Part shown: positions 53,647-62,367 of the stretch, piece after piece | Numbering within the stretch: the first letter of the stretch is position 1 | Layout of the letters: each line of letters opens with the position of its first letter | Origin: Thiotrichaceae bacterium UBA4486 | GTDB lineage: Bacteria > Pseudomonadota > Gammaproteobacteria > Eutrophobiales > Eutrophobiaceae | Direction of reading: 5' to 3' | Assembly: GCA_002389045.1 (NCBI GenBank) | Contig: DGNS01000015.1 | Span: 417,440 to 481,439 of the forward strand | DNA: 64,000 nucleotides | Program-made: the position numbers and the translations under genes | The notes under the pieces: model-generated | What the model saw: only the letters and a program-made list of their open reading frames with translations | The model's database searches: none | Told to the model about the DNA's origin: nothing

Positions 53647-54834
53647 ATGAAAGTTATGGTACTTGGTGGTGACGGTTTCTGCGGCTGGCCGACGTCACTG
53701 CATCTGTCAAATCGCGGTCATGACATCGTTATTGTTGACAACCTCTCCAGGCGCAACATCGATAACGAACTGGAGGCCTATTCGTTGACGCCTATTGAGC
53801 CGATGGGCGTGCGTATCAATACCTGGGAGCAACTCAGCGGCAAGCGTATACGCTTTCACAGGATTGATATCGCCGGCGAATACGACAAGCTGAAGACGCT
53901 AATCCTCGAGGAAAAACCGGACGCCATCGTGCATTTTGCCGAACAGCGTGCGGCACCTTACTCGATGAAGTCCGAGTATCATAAATGTTATACCGTCAAC
54001 AACAATCTGAACGCGACCCATAACGTGCTCTGCGCCATTGTCGCAACGGGCCTGCCCGTCCACCTGGTACATCTTGGCACCATGGGAGTCTACGGATACG
54101 GTTCACCGGATACGAAAATACCCGAGGGTTACCTCAATGTTCGCATCCGGAAGGAAGATGCCGGTGAAGTGGAGAAGGAGATTCTCTATCCGGCCGATCC
54201 CGGCAGCATCTATCACATGACCAAGACCCAGGACCAGCTGTTCTTCTATTACTACAACAAGAACGACGGCGTACGCATCACCGATTTGCACCAGGGCATC
54301 GTCTGGGGCACGAATATCGAGGAAACGCTGCAGGACGAGCGGTTGATCAACCGCTTTGACTATGACGGTGATTACGGTACCGTGCTGAACCGCTTCCTGA
54401 TGCAATCCTCGATCAATCATCCGCTGACCGTGCATGGATCCGGCGGCCAGACCCGGGCCTTTATTCATATACAGGATACCGTGCGTTGTATTGAAATCGC
54501 CCTGGATAATCCCCCCGAGCGGAATGAACGCGTCAAGATCTTCAACCAGATGACCGAGACGCACCGCGTTCGCGACCTGGCGCAACTGGTCTCGGAGATG
54601 ACCGGCACCGAGGTGCTGTATATGAATAACCCACGCAAGGAAAACGAGGAGAATGACCTCAATGTCGATAACAAGTGTTTTCTTGACCTGGGCCTGAATC
54701 CGACCACCCTGGCGCAGGGATTGTTGATGGAGGTCAGGGATGTCGCGGAAAAATACGCCCATCGATGCGATCGTGAAAAGATTATCTGCAAATCATACTG
54801 GACCCGTGAAAAAGGTCTGGAAACACAAAACTGA
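53647..54834 (+). CDS. UDP-sulfoquinovose synthase family (SQD1-like) NAD-dependent enzyme
   Basis: This extended short-chain dehydrogenase of 395 residues resembles plant and cyanobacterial SQD1 and archaeal Agl3, which make UDP-sulfoquinovose from UDP-glucose and sulfite. Matching features are MVLGGDGFCGWPTSLHLS with the NAD loop, DNLSRRNID, HFAEQRAAPYSMKS, HLGTMGVYGYG with T145, YHMTK with Y189 and K193, TDLHQGIVWGT and GGQTRAFIHIQDTV. All expected catalytic residues are present. No SQD2/SqdX-type lipid transferase is recognised beside it. A strong GGAGGA ribosome site is at about 53635-53640. Confidence 0.82.
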   Translation: MKVMVLGGDGFCGWPTSLHLSNRGHDIVIVDNLSRRNIDNELEAYSLTPIEPMGVRINTWEQLSGKRIRFHRIDIAGEYDKLKTLILEEKPDAIVHFAEQRAAPYSMKSEYHKCYTVNNNLNATHNVLCAIVATGLPVHLVHLGTMGVYGYGSPDTKIPEGYLNVRIRKEDAGEVEKEILYPADPGSIYHMTKTQDQLFFYYYNKNDGVRITDLHQGIVWGTNIEETLQDERLINRFDYDGDYGTVLNRFLMQSSINHPLTVHGSGGQTRAFIHIQDTVRCIEIALDNPPERNERVKIFNQMTETHRVRDLAQLVSEMTGTEVLYMNNPRKENEENDLNVDNKCFLDLGLNPTTLAQGLLMEVRDVAEKYAHRCDREKIICKSYWTREKGLETQN

Positions 54835-54856
54835 TCATGGCCGAGGTGGAAAACGG

Positions 54857-55786
54857 GTGAGTAATATACTGATTACGGGTGGCTGTGGATTTGTCGGCGT
54901 CAATCTTGTCCATTATCTGCAGACGAAGCATGCGGATACAGCGGTCACGGTGCTGGACAACCTCAGTCTCGGTAAAAAAGAACACATCGATGAATTCGAC
55001 CTGGAATTTGTCGAGGGTGATATCCGCGATATGGACCTGGTCAACCGGGTCTGCGCCGGCAAGGATGCCATCGTGCATCTGGCCGCCGACACACGGGTCA
55101 TGGATTCCATCGACAATCCCGATTTCAATTTTGATGTCAATGTTGTCGGTACCTACAATCTGCTGAAAGCCGCCCGTAGCAATTCGGTCGGGCATTTCGT
55201 CCTGGCTTCCACCGGCGGCGCCATCATCGGCGCTGCCGAACCACCGGTACACGAAGGCATGGTGCCGCATCCCATGTCGCCCTATGGCGCCGGCAAACTG
55301 ATGGCCGAAGGTTATCTGTCCGCCTTTTCCGCCTCCTACGGCATGCATTCCGTGGCCCTGCGTTTTTCCAATGTGTACGGCCGGCGTTCCTGGCACAAGG
55401 GCAGCGTGGTCGCATTGATCTTCAAAACCCTGCTCAGGGGAGATCCGTTCACGGTCTATGGCGACGGCACCCAGACGCGTGATTATATTTATGCCGGCGA
55501 TCTGTGTGAGGCCATCGTCAGGTCAACTCGCCTGCAATCCCGTGGTGAGGTATTTCAACTGGGCACGGGTATGCCGACGACACTGAATTCCCTGCTCGAC
55601 CTGTGTCAGCGGATCTCGGGGCGGACCATGGAAATCCGTTATGAAGATTTTCGCCGTGGTGAAATCCGGGATACCTGGAGCGATATCAGCAAGGCCCGGC
55701 AAGGACTTGGTTTCGATCCGGCGACCACACTGGAGGCCGGTCTGCAGCGGACCTGGGACTGGTTCCGGCAAACGGCGCCGGCATAA
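54857..55786 (+). CDS. NAD-dependent nucleotide-sugar epimerase/dehydratase
   Basis: This is an extended SDR of the UDP-glucose 4-epimerase-like group. GTG 54857, with GAGGTGG seven bases upstream, gives 309 residues beginning SNILITGGCGFVGVNLVHYLQ, which contains the NAD loop. DNLSLGKKEHIDEF, the Ser/Thr region STGGAIIG and the YGAGK motif (catalytic Tyr and Lys) are present. It probably makes an epimerised or dehydrated nucleotide sugar for the cluster. If the flavoprotein is a mutase, a UDP-Glc/Gal epimerase would supply its substrate. Confidence 0.88.
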   Translation: MSNILITGGCGFVGVNLVHYLQTKHADTAVTVLDNLSLGKKEHIDEFDLEFVEGDIRDMDLVNRVCAGKDAIVHLAADTRVMDSIDNPDFNFDVNVVGTYNLLKAARSNSVGHFVLASTGGAIIGAAEPPVHEGMVPHPMSPYGAGKLMAEGYLSAFSASYGMHSVALRFSNVYGRRSWHKGSVVALIFKTLLRGDPFTVYGDGTQTRDYIYAGDLCEAIVRSTRLQSRGEVFQLGTGMPTTLNSLLDLCQRISGRTMEIRYEDFRRGEIRDTWSDISKARQGLGFDPATTLEAGLQRTWDWFRQTAPA

Positions 55787-55826
55787 TGGCTTTCTTAATG
55801 AGTGCAGTCTTATACGATTATCCGGT

Positions 55827-56750
55827 ATGAACAACAATCAACAGAAAATTGCGGCTGTCATTGTTACCTGTAACCGCAAACAGTTACTGAATGCATGCCT
55901 TGATGCCCTGTTGCAACAAACCCGCCTGCCGGAGCGTATCTATATTATCGACAATGCATCCACCGACGGCACGGGCACGATGTTGCGTGATCGTGGTATA
56001 CACGGGAACGACCGGACTGTTTACGTGCGACTCCGGCAGAACACCGGCGGCGCCGGCGGTTTTCATGAAGGCATGCGCAGGGCAGTGCAGGATCGTATGG
56101 ACTGGCTGTGGATGATGGATGATGACGCCTGCCCGGATTCGCGGGCGCTGGAGTCGCTGCTGTCGGTTACGCCGGACAGGCAGACAATATACGGATCGGT
56201 CGCGGTTGATCGTGATCAAGACAACGAGGAACTCTGCTGGCCCGCCGTTCGTCCCGGACTGGAAAACGCGTTCAGCAGGCAGGAATTACAGCCGTTGCAG
56301 CCGGTTCACAATATTCCGTTCCTGGGATTTTTCATTCACCGGGACCTGGTAGAGGCCATCGGCCTGCCGGAAAAAGGCTACTTCATCCTCGGCGACGACA
56401 TGGAATACACCGAGCGTGCGCGTGCTCATGGCGCCGGGTTGTACCTGGTCAGGGACAGTGTCATTCACCATCCCATGCCCAGGCGTCATGTTTTTACACT
56501 GCTGGGCCGGCGTTTCTATAACCTGGTGCTGCCGCCCTGGAAAAAATACTACGATGTGCGCAACCGCATCTTTATCGGGAAGAAATACTACGGTGTGCGC
56601 TGCTGGACACAAACCCTGCCCGGTTTGATTGTGCGCATGATTGACTCGATCCTGCACGAACCCGACCGGTGGCGAATGTTCCATGCCTACACGCACGGTA
56701 TCTTCGATGGCCTCACCAACAGGTGTGGCAAACGTGTCCTGCCCGGATAA
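55827..56750 (+). CDS. GT2-family glycosyltransferase, GlfT/rhamnosyltransferase-like
   Basis: This GT-A enzyme of 307 residues starts at ATG 55827; the frame is open upstream inside the epimerase gene. It has AAVIVTCNRKQLLNACLDALL, IDNASTDGT, NTGGAGGFHEGMRRA and the metal motif WMMDDDACP. The NTGGAGGF...DWLWMMDDD stretch is characteristic of galactofuranosyltransferase-like and related GT2 enzymes. With the Glf-like flavoprotein upstream, a galactofuranose step is a reasonable but unproven idea. Confidence 0.83.
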   Translation: MNNNQQKIAAVIVTCNRKQLLNACLDALLQQTRLPERIYIIDNASTDGTGTMLRDRGIHGNDRTVYVRLRQNTGGAGGFHEGMRRAVQDRMDWLWMMDDDACPDSRALESLLSVTPDRQTIYGSVAVDRDQDNEELCWPAVRPGLENAFSRQELQPLQPVHNIPFLGFFIHRDLVEAIGLPEKGYFILGDDMEYTERARAHGAGLYLVRDSVIHHPMPRRHVFTLLGRRFYNLVLPPWKKYYDVRNRIFIGKKYYGVRCWTQTLPGLIVRMIDSILHEPDRWRMFHAYTHGIFDGLTNRCGKRVLPG

Positions 56751-56759
56751 CGATGCGCG

Positions 56760-57887
56760 ATGCGTCTGCTCTTTCTCTGCAAGCGGGATTATATGCGCAA
56801 GGATGTCATCGCCGATCGCTATGGCCGGCTCTATGAATTACCCGCGCATCTTTCCCGTCATCACCAGGTCCGGGTAATCGCCACCCGTTATCGTCCCACC
56901 CTGGCCACACGGCGCCGGCAATCAATTGACGATACGTCCACCAACCCGGCCTGGTATTCACCGCAACTGCACTGGCTGTTGCTGCCGGCCCTGGTGGACT
57001 ACTGGAGGTTGATACGCCGGGTATTCCGCGAACAGCCACCGGATGTTGTCATTGGTGGATCGGATGCCTTGCATGTCATCCTGACATCACTTGTCGTGCG
57101 CATCTACCGGGTGCCGGTGATCCTGGATCTGTACGATAATTTCGAAGCCTTCGGTCTGAGCAGGATACCGGGCGTGAAAATACTGTACCGGCGCGCCCTG
57201 GCCAGGGCCGATGCGGTTACCTGTGTCAGCCGCAGCTTGCAGGACTACATTGGCAAAAGCTGCCGCGGGCACAAGCCTGTAGTAACCATTGAAAGCACGA
57301 TCAACCCGGATGATTTTTATCCCATGGACAAACACACGGCCCGGCGCGCCCTGGGACTGGATATCCACGCGACGTACATCGGTACCGCCGGCGCCCTTTT
57401 TGCGAACCGTGGCATCGGCACCGTGTATGCCGCGTTTCTCCGGCTGCTGAAGGCGCGTCCCGATGTAAAACTGTTGTTGGCCGGCGCCCTTGATCCCGGC
57501 TTGCCGCCTCCGGATCACGATAATGTCATCTATCTGGGTGATCGGCCTCATGCCGACATGAAAGATTTTTACAATGCCCTCGATATAGCGTTTAACTATA
57601 TGAACGATGACGATTTCGGCCGCTATTCTTTCCCGCAGAAAGCCTATGAAATGCTGGCTTGCCGGATACCGGTGCTGAGTGCCCGTGTGGGAGTGTTTGC
57701 CGATCTTCTAGCACAGGATCGGTTTCTCTACTCGCCAGGGGATGACAATGAATTGCAAGAGAAGATCCTGGCGCTGCTGGCCGACCCGGTGGTACCGGTG
57801 CTGCGGATCCCTTCCTGGGCCGAACAGGCGGAGCGGATGAATGCAGTCATTAACGGGCTGTTTGCGCCGGGTATTGAATCCGCATAA
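56760..57887 (+). CDS. GT4-like glycosyltransferase
   Basis: This GT-B glycosyltransferase of 375 residues has an N-terminal domain beginning RLLFLCKRDYMRKDVIADRYGRLYEL. A middle PVILDLYDNFEAFGLSRIPGVK segment follows. The C-terminal donor domain has KLLLAGALDPG, VIYLGDRPHADMKDFYNALDIAFN and FPQKAYEMLACRIPVLSA, where the acidic residue of the EX7E motif lies. It is the last gene of the plus-strand glycan cluster and is followed by a strong hairpin. Confidence 0.83.
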   Translation: MRLLFLCKRDYMRKDVIADRYGRLYELPAHLSRHHQVRVIATRYRPTLATRRRQSIDDTSTNPAWYSPQLHWLLLPALVDYWRLIRRVFREQPPDVVIGGSDALHVILTSLVVRIYRVPVILDLYDNFEAFGLSRIPGVKILYRRALARADAVTCVSRSLQDYIGKSCRGHKPVVTIESTINPDDFYPMDKHTARRALGLDIHATYIGTAGALFANRGIGTVYAAFLRLLKARPDVKLLLAGALDPGLPPPDHDNVIYLGDRPHADMKDFYNALDIAFNYMNDDDFGRYSFPQKAYEMLACRIPVLSARVGVFADLLAQDRFLYSPGDDNELQEKILALLADPVVPVLRIPSWAEQAERMNAVINGLFAPGIESA

Positions 57888-57892
57888 CGTAT

Positions 57893-57920
57893 CCTGATAC
57901 CAGTCTGTAGTGGTATCTGG
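57893..57920. terminator. Hairpin between convergent genes at the end of the glycan cluster
   Basis: GATACCA (57896-57902) pairs with TGGTATC (57911-57917) around an 8-base loop, with two further G-C pairs outside a T-T mismatch. It lies in the 70-bp convergent gap. There is no long T-run on either side, so terminator function is plausible, not certain. Confidence 0.5.
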
Positions 57921-57957
57921 AAAAGTTATACAGGTCTGCTGCCAGGATCCGTAAACA

Positions 57958-58665
57958 TCAAGTGGGCGGCGCCGGCAGGTTAGTCTCGATCCAGTCCTCG
58001 GTCTGTTGCGTTATTTCCCTGGCTTTCTTGTTGCGTGTTTCAATAGCTGGCCCGATTTTCATGGTGATTTTACCGGGATACTTGATCAGGCTGTTACGCG
58101 GCCACAGGTAGCCCGAGTTATGCGTTACCGGGACGATGGGGTAACCGGTTTTTTCCGCCAGTAGTCCGCCGCCGGGCTGGTAATTGCCTTTCTCGCCGGC
58201 GCGCACCCGGGTGCCTTCCGGAAAGATAACGACCCAGAGTCCATCCTCCAGCCGCTGCCGGCCCTGTTCGACGATTTGCCTGAAGGCCCTGACATTGGAA
58301 CCGCGATCGATGGCGATGGGCTGCATGCTGGCCAGTCCCCAGCCGTAGATCGGGATCCAGAGCAGTTCGCGCTTGAGTACCCAGACCTGCGACGGGAAGA
58401 CCAGTTGCAGGGCCAGCGTTTCCCAGGCCGACTGGTGCTTGCACATGATGATGGCCGGGCCGTCAATGAGGTTTTCCCGGCCCTGGATCTCGTGCGTGAT
58501 ACCACAGCACACGTTCAGCCACCACAGGTTGAAAACCGTCCATTGCTTCATGATGCGAAAGCGCAGATCCAGCGGCAGGGGATACATCAGCAATCCCAGC
58601 GGGGTAAAAACGAGAGTTGCAAGTGACAGGCCGGTGTAAAAAAACAGGGAGCGAAGCAGCAGCAT
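57958..58665 (-). CDS. 1-acyl-glycerol-3-phosphate acyltransferase (PlsC family)
   Basis: This membrane acyltransferase should add the second acyl chain in phosphatidic acid synthesis or modify related lipids. The 235-residue product has two N-terminal hydrophobic segments. The active-site motif KHQSAWETL has Glu in place of the usual Asp of HX4D, as in this subfamily. FPEGTRVRAGEKGNYQPGG carries the acceptor-binding motif. It sits next to gmhB and glyS, the same order as at the Pseudomonas origin-proximal locus. Confidence 0.87.
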   Translation of the reverse strand: MLLLRSLFFYTGLSLATLVFTPLGLLMYPLPLDLRFRIMKQWTVFNLWWLNVCCGITHEIQGRENLIDGPAIIMCKHQSAWETLALQLVFPSQVWVLKRELLWIPIYGWGLASMQPIAIDRGSNVRAFRQIVEQGRQRLEDGLWVVIFPEGTRVRAGEKGNYQPGGGLLAEKTGYPIVPVTHNSGYLWPRNSLIKYPGKITMKIGPAIETRNKKAREITQQTEDWIETNLPAPPT

Positions 58666-58666
58666 G

Positions 58667-59200
58667 TTATTCGATCAGTTTTCTCACCGCATCGGCCAGG
58701 TCTTCACAAACGGTCACATCATCGAGTGCGGTGTGTTGTTCCATACATTTTTGTCCGTAACCGGTTTTCACCAGTAAGGGTCTGGCGCCGACACGCCGCG
58801 CCACTTCCACGTCGCTGTACTTGTCGCCGATATAGGGTACGCCATCAAGCGGAATATTCATGCGATAGGCGATCTGGTCAAACAGTCCCGGGGCGGGTTT
58901 CCTGCAATAACAGTTGTCGTCAGGGGTGTGCGGGCAGAAAAAAATGGCCTCGATCTCCCCGCCATGGTTCCGGGTTTCGGTCAACATCTTCATGTGGATG
59001 AGGTTCAGATCATCGATGCTGAGCAGGCCGTGACCGAGTCCCGCCTGGTTACTGACCACGACCACACTGAAACCGCTGTGCGTCAGTGTCGATATGGCTT
59101 CGAGACTGCCGTCGATGGCCAGCCATTCCTCGGCTGATTTTATGTATTCGTCCGAGTCATGATTGATGACCCCGTCCCTGTCGAGGATGACCAGCTTCAT
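58667..59200 (-). CDS. gmhB: D-glycero-beta-D-manno-heptose-1,7-bisphosphate 7-phosphatase
   Basis: GmhB removes the C7 phosphate in ADP-heptose synthesis for LPS core. The 177-residue HAD protein has the nucleophile motif LDRDGVINHDSDEYIKS and the zinc-binding loop CPHTPDDNCYCRKPAPGLF with Cys and His ligands. The C-terminal motif YIGDKYSDVEVARRVG completes the set. It overlaps the glyS stop by 4 bp (ATGA), so it is co-translated with glyS, and plsC follows after one base. Confidence 0.93.
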   Translation of the reverse strand: MKLVILDRDGVINHDSDEYIKSAEEWLAIDGSLEAISTLTHSGFSVVVVSNQAGLGHGLLSIDDLNLIHMKMLTETRNHGGEIEAIFFCPHTPDDNCYCRKPAPGLFDQIAYRMNIPLDGVPYIGDKYSDVEVARRVGARPLLVKTGYGQKCMEQHTALDDVTVCEDLADAVRKLIE

Positions 59201-61278
59201 TTGTTGATCGATAGCCTGGATATATCGGCAATGGCAAGAAACATGTCGCTGACGCTTTTCAGCAGGGCGATGCGGTTTTGCTGAATTGCGGGATCCTCGT
59301 GCATGACCAGGACATGATCAAAGAAATCATCGATGCAGGGCTGCAGTCCGGAAAGCAGTTGCAGCGCGCTGTTGTACTCCGCTGCCTGTGTCAGCGCGGC
59401 GACTTCCCTGCGGATTCTCGTCATCTCGCTGAACAGGGTCTGTTCCCGTGGATCTTCTAACAGTGATTCGTTGATAGCGGATCCTGTATCAGCGGCTGAT
59501 TGTTTGAGGATATTCCTGATGCGTTTGTTCGCCGCGGCCAGGTGCTCCGCCGCGGCCAGGCAGTTGAATTCCGTCACCGCGCGAATGCGGCGGTCGAAAT
59601 CCAGCGGCCGCGACGGGCGTCTGGCGAATACCGCATCAAAGACGTGCCCGGCGGTACCCTGGTCCAGATAATACTTGTGCAAACGATCCATCATGTAATC
59701 AAAGGTAGTGTCCGTGGTTTGTTGTATATCGAACGCATGGGTGTAAAGCGTGGCCGCCTGCTTCAGGCAATCCATCAGATCGAGATCCAGTTGTTTTTCA
59801 ATGAGGATGCGCAATACGCCCAGTGCCGCCCGCCTGAGTCCGAACGGATCCTTGTCGCCGGTCGGTGACTGGCCGATGCTGAATATGCCGACCAGGGTGT
59901 CGAGCTTGTCGGCCAGCGCCACGACCCTGCCGGCATCGCTTTCGGGCAGGGCATCGCCCGCATACCGGGGCAGGTAGTGTTCCTCGATGGCGACGGCGAT
60001 CAGGTCCGGTTCCTTCCCGCCGCGGGCGTAGTATTTACCCATGGTCCCCTGCAATTCGGGAAACTCGCCGACCATGTCGGTGACCAGATCGCATTTGCAC
60101 AGACTGCCGGCGCGGGCGGCGGCATCGATATCCAGACCCAGTTTTTCAGCCAGGTGTGCCGCCAGCGCGCTGATGCGGCGGGATTTGGCGGCCATGCTGC
60201 CGAGCTGTTCCTGGTAGAGCACCGCTTCCAGGCGCATGCCGTGATCATCCAGTGATTTGGACAGATCTCTTTGCCAGAAAAACGCGGCATCGCTGAGCCG
60301 TGGATGCAGGACCTTTTCGTTACCGTGGATCACGGTCGCGGGTTCACGGCTCTCGAGGTTGGATATGGCAATGAATCCGGGCAGCAGGTTGCCGTCGTGA
60401 TCCTCCACGGCGAAGGCTTTCTGGTGTTTTTCCATGGTGGCGATGAGCACTTCCCGGGGCAGTTCCAGGAAGCTTGTATCGAAAGAGGCGGCCAGCGCTA
60501 CCGGCCATTCCACCAGCCCGGTGATCTCATCGAGCAGGCGCGGGTTATTGCAGATGACGCCGTTTATCGTTGCCGCCTGCTGTTCGGCCTGGCGGAGAAT
60601 TTCATTTCTGCGTTCGGCAAAATCCACTATTACCTTGCCGGAGTCGCGCATGATACCGGCATAACGCGCGGCCGTATCGATAACGATAGCCTGCCCGGCA
60701 TGGAAACGGTGGCCATGACTCACATTCCCGGATCGGATATTCATGATTTCGAGTTCAACGGTCGCGTTACCATAGACGGCCGCCAGCCAGTGAACGGGCC
60801 GGACAAATTCAAAATCATGATCGCTCCAGCGCATGCGTTTGCGGATGGGCAGGCCGGCGAGGGCATCGGTAATGACGCTCTCCAGTAACTCCGTGGTCTT
60901 CCGGCCGCGGATGAGTTGCGTATAGCCCAGCCATTGACCCTTGCCGTTATCGATGGTCTGCAGATCTTCCACCGTAACGCCGCAGGAGCCGGCAAACCCA
61001 AGCGCCGCTTTGGTCGGCTGACCGCCGGCATCGAAGGCCTTGTCCAGCGCCGGTCCGCGGCGGACTTCCTCGCGGTCGGCCTGCACGGCGTCCAGGTCCC
61101 GGACCAGTACGGCCAGCCGTCGCGGCGTGGCGAAATCTTCCGCCGCGCTGAAAGCCAGTCCCTGCTTTTCGAACCCGGCACAGAGGTTGTCGCGAAATGC
61201 CAGCGACAATTCCGGCAGGCCCTCCGCGGGCATTTCTTCGGTGCCCAGTTCAATCAGTAAATCGCGTGTTTCGCCCAT
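59197..61278 (-). CDS. glyS: Glycyl-tRNA synthetase beta subunit
   Basis: GlyS is the large subunit of the bacterial alpha2beta2 glycyl-tRNA synthetase and provides tRNA binding. The 693-residue product has ELGTEEMPAEGLPELSLAF at the N-terminus, EVLIATMEKHQKAF, and GDKDPFGLRRAALGVLRIL. A DALR anticodon-binding region lies at the C-terminus. The length is normal (about 690). It is separated from glyQ by 32 bp. Confidence 0.97.
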   Translation of the reverse strand: MGETRDLLIELGTEEMPAEGLPELSLAFRDNLCAGFEKQGLAFSAAEDFATPRRLAVLVRDLDAVQADREEVRRGPALDKAFDAGGQPTKAALGFAGSCGVTVEDLQTIDNGKGQWLGYTQLIRGRKTTELLESVITDALAGLPIRKRMRWSDHDFEFVRPVHWLAAVYGNATVELEIMNIRSGNVSHGHRFHAGQAIVIDTAARYAGIMRDSGKVIVDFAERRNEILRQAEQQAATINGVICNNPRLLDEITGLVEWPVALAASFDTSFLELPREVLIATMEKHQKAFAVEDHDGNLLPGFIAISNLESREPATVIHGNEKVLHPRLSDAAFFWQRDLSKSLDDHGMRLEAVLYQEQLGSMAAKSRRISALAAHLAEKLGLDIDAAARAGSLCKCDLVTDMVGEFPELQGTMGKYYARGGKEPDLIAVAIEEHYLPRYAGDALPESDAGRVVALADKLDTLVGIFSIGQSPTGDKDPFGLRRAALGVLRILIEKQLDLDLMDCLKQAATLYTHAFDIQQTTDTTFDYMMDRLHKYYLDQGTAGHVFDAVFARRPSRPLDFDRRIRAVTEFNCLAAAEHLAAANKRIRNILKQSAADTGSAINESLLEDPREQTLFSEMTRIRREVAALTQAAEYNSALQLLSGLQPCIDDFFDHVLVMHEDPAIQQNRIALLKSVSDMFLAIADISRLSINK

Positions 61279-61310
61279 AGCGTGGTGTTGTACGATCCCG
61301 GCCGTTCGTT

Positions 61311-62222
61311 TCAGTTGCTTTTCAACAGTGGAAAACCCAGGGATTCGCGCCTTGAGTAATAGGATTCCGCCACTTTTCGTGACAGCGTGCGTATACGCAG
61401 GATGTAGCGTTGCCGCTCAGTCACCGATATGGCGTGACGGGCGTCGAGAAGGTTGAACGTGTGCGAGGCTTTTAACACCTGTTCATAGGCGGCCAGGGGC
61501 AGGTCGGCTGCACACAGCTCACCGGCCTGACGTTCACAGTGATCAAACCAGGCAAACAGGGAATCGACATCGGCGTGATCGAAATTGTAGGCCGACATTT
61601 CATACTCGTTCTGCCGATAGATGTCACCGTAGCTGACATCACCGCTGGCAGTCCGGGTCCAGAGCAGATCATAGACGCTGTTTTTATCCTGCAGGTACAT
61701 GGCGATGCGTTCCAGTCCATAGGTGATCTCGCCGGAGACCGGTTTGCAGGCCAGCCCGCCCACCTGCTGGAAATAGGTGAACTGGCTGATTTCCATGCCG
61801 TCGATCCAGACTTCCCAGCCCAGGCCCCAGGCCCCGAGTGTGGGCGATTCCCAGTTGTCTTCGACAAAACGGATATCGTGTATCTGCGTGTCGATACCGA
61901 TGGCCGCCAGGGAGCCCAGGTAGTGTTCCTGTATATCTTCCGGTGACGGTTTCAGCAGCACCTGGAACTGGAAATAGCGTTGCAGGCGGTTCGGATTTTC
62001 ACCATAGCGGCCGTCGGTGGGACGCCGTGAGGGTTGCACGTAGGCCACTCGCCAGGGTTCGGGACCGATGGATCGTAAAAACGTGGCCGGATGAAAGGTG
62101 CCCGCACCCACTTCCATATCGTACGGCTGTTCGATGACACAACCTCTTTGCAGCCAGTAGTTTTGCAGCGCCAGTATCAGTTCCTGAAACGTTTCAAGCC
62201 TGGTCTTGGTGGTCTGGTTCAA
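61311..62222 (-). CDS. glyQ: Glycyl-tRNA synthetase alpha subunit
   Basis: GlyQ is the catalytic subunit that activates glycine and charges tRNA-Gly. The 303-residue product contains TFQELILALQNYWLQRGCV, GAGTFHPATFLR, YVQPSRRPTDGRYG with the class II motif residues, and the GLERIAMYLQ motif 3 region. Size and order with glyS are standard. A 145-bp gap to the DUF4340 gene upstream should hold the glyQS promoter. Confidence 0.97.
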   Translation of the reverse strand: MNQTTKTRLETFQELILALQNYWLQRGCVIEQPYDMEVGAGTFHPATFLRSIGPEPWRVAYVQPSRRPTDGRYGENPNRLQRYFQFQVLLKPSPEDIQEHYLGSLAAIGIDTQIHDIRFVEDNWESPTLGAWGLGWEVWIDGMEISQFTYFQQVGGLACKPVSGEITYGLERIAMYLQDKNSVYDLLWTRTASGDVSYGDIYRQNEYEMSAYNFDHADVDSLFAWFDHCERQAGELCAADLPLAAYEQVLKASHTFNLLDARHAISVTERQRYILRIRTLSRKVAESYYSRRESLGFPLLKSN

Positions 62223-62367
62223 TGAAACGGGCTCCGGCGCGAGGATGGAATCGGGGCAAAGTATAACTTGAGATGTGCGCGAAGTGTACGCGCCTGACCG
62301 TGGCAGCCCATGCGCCGGTATTCAGCAAGCACTGTTACAACACGTTCGGCCATGTGCATAGCGGTGT

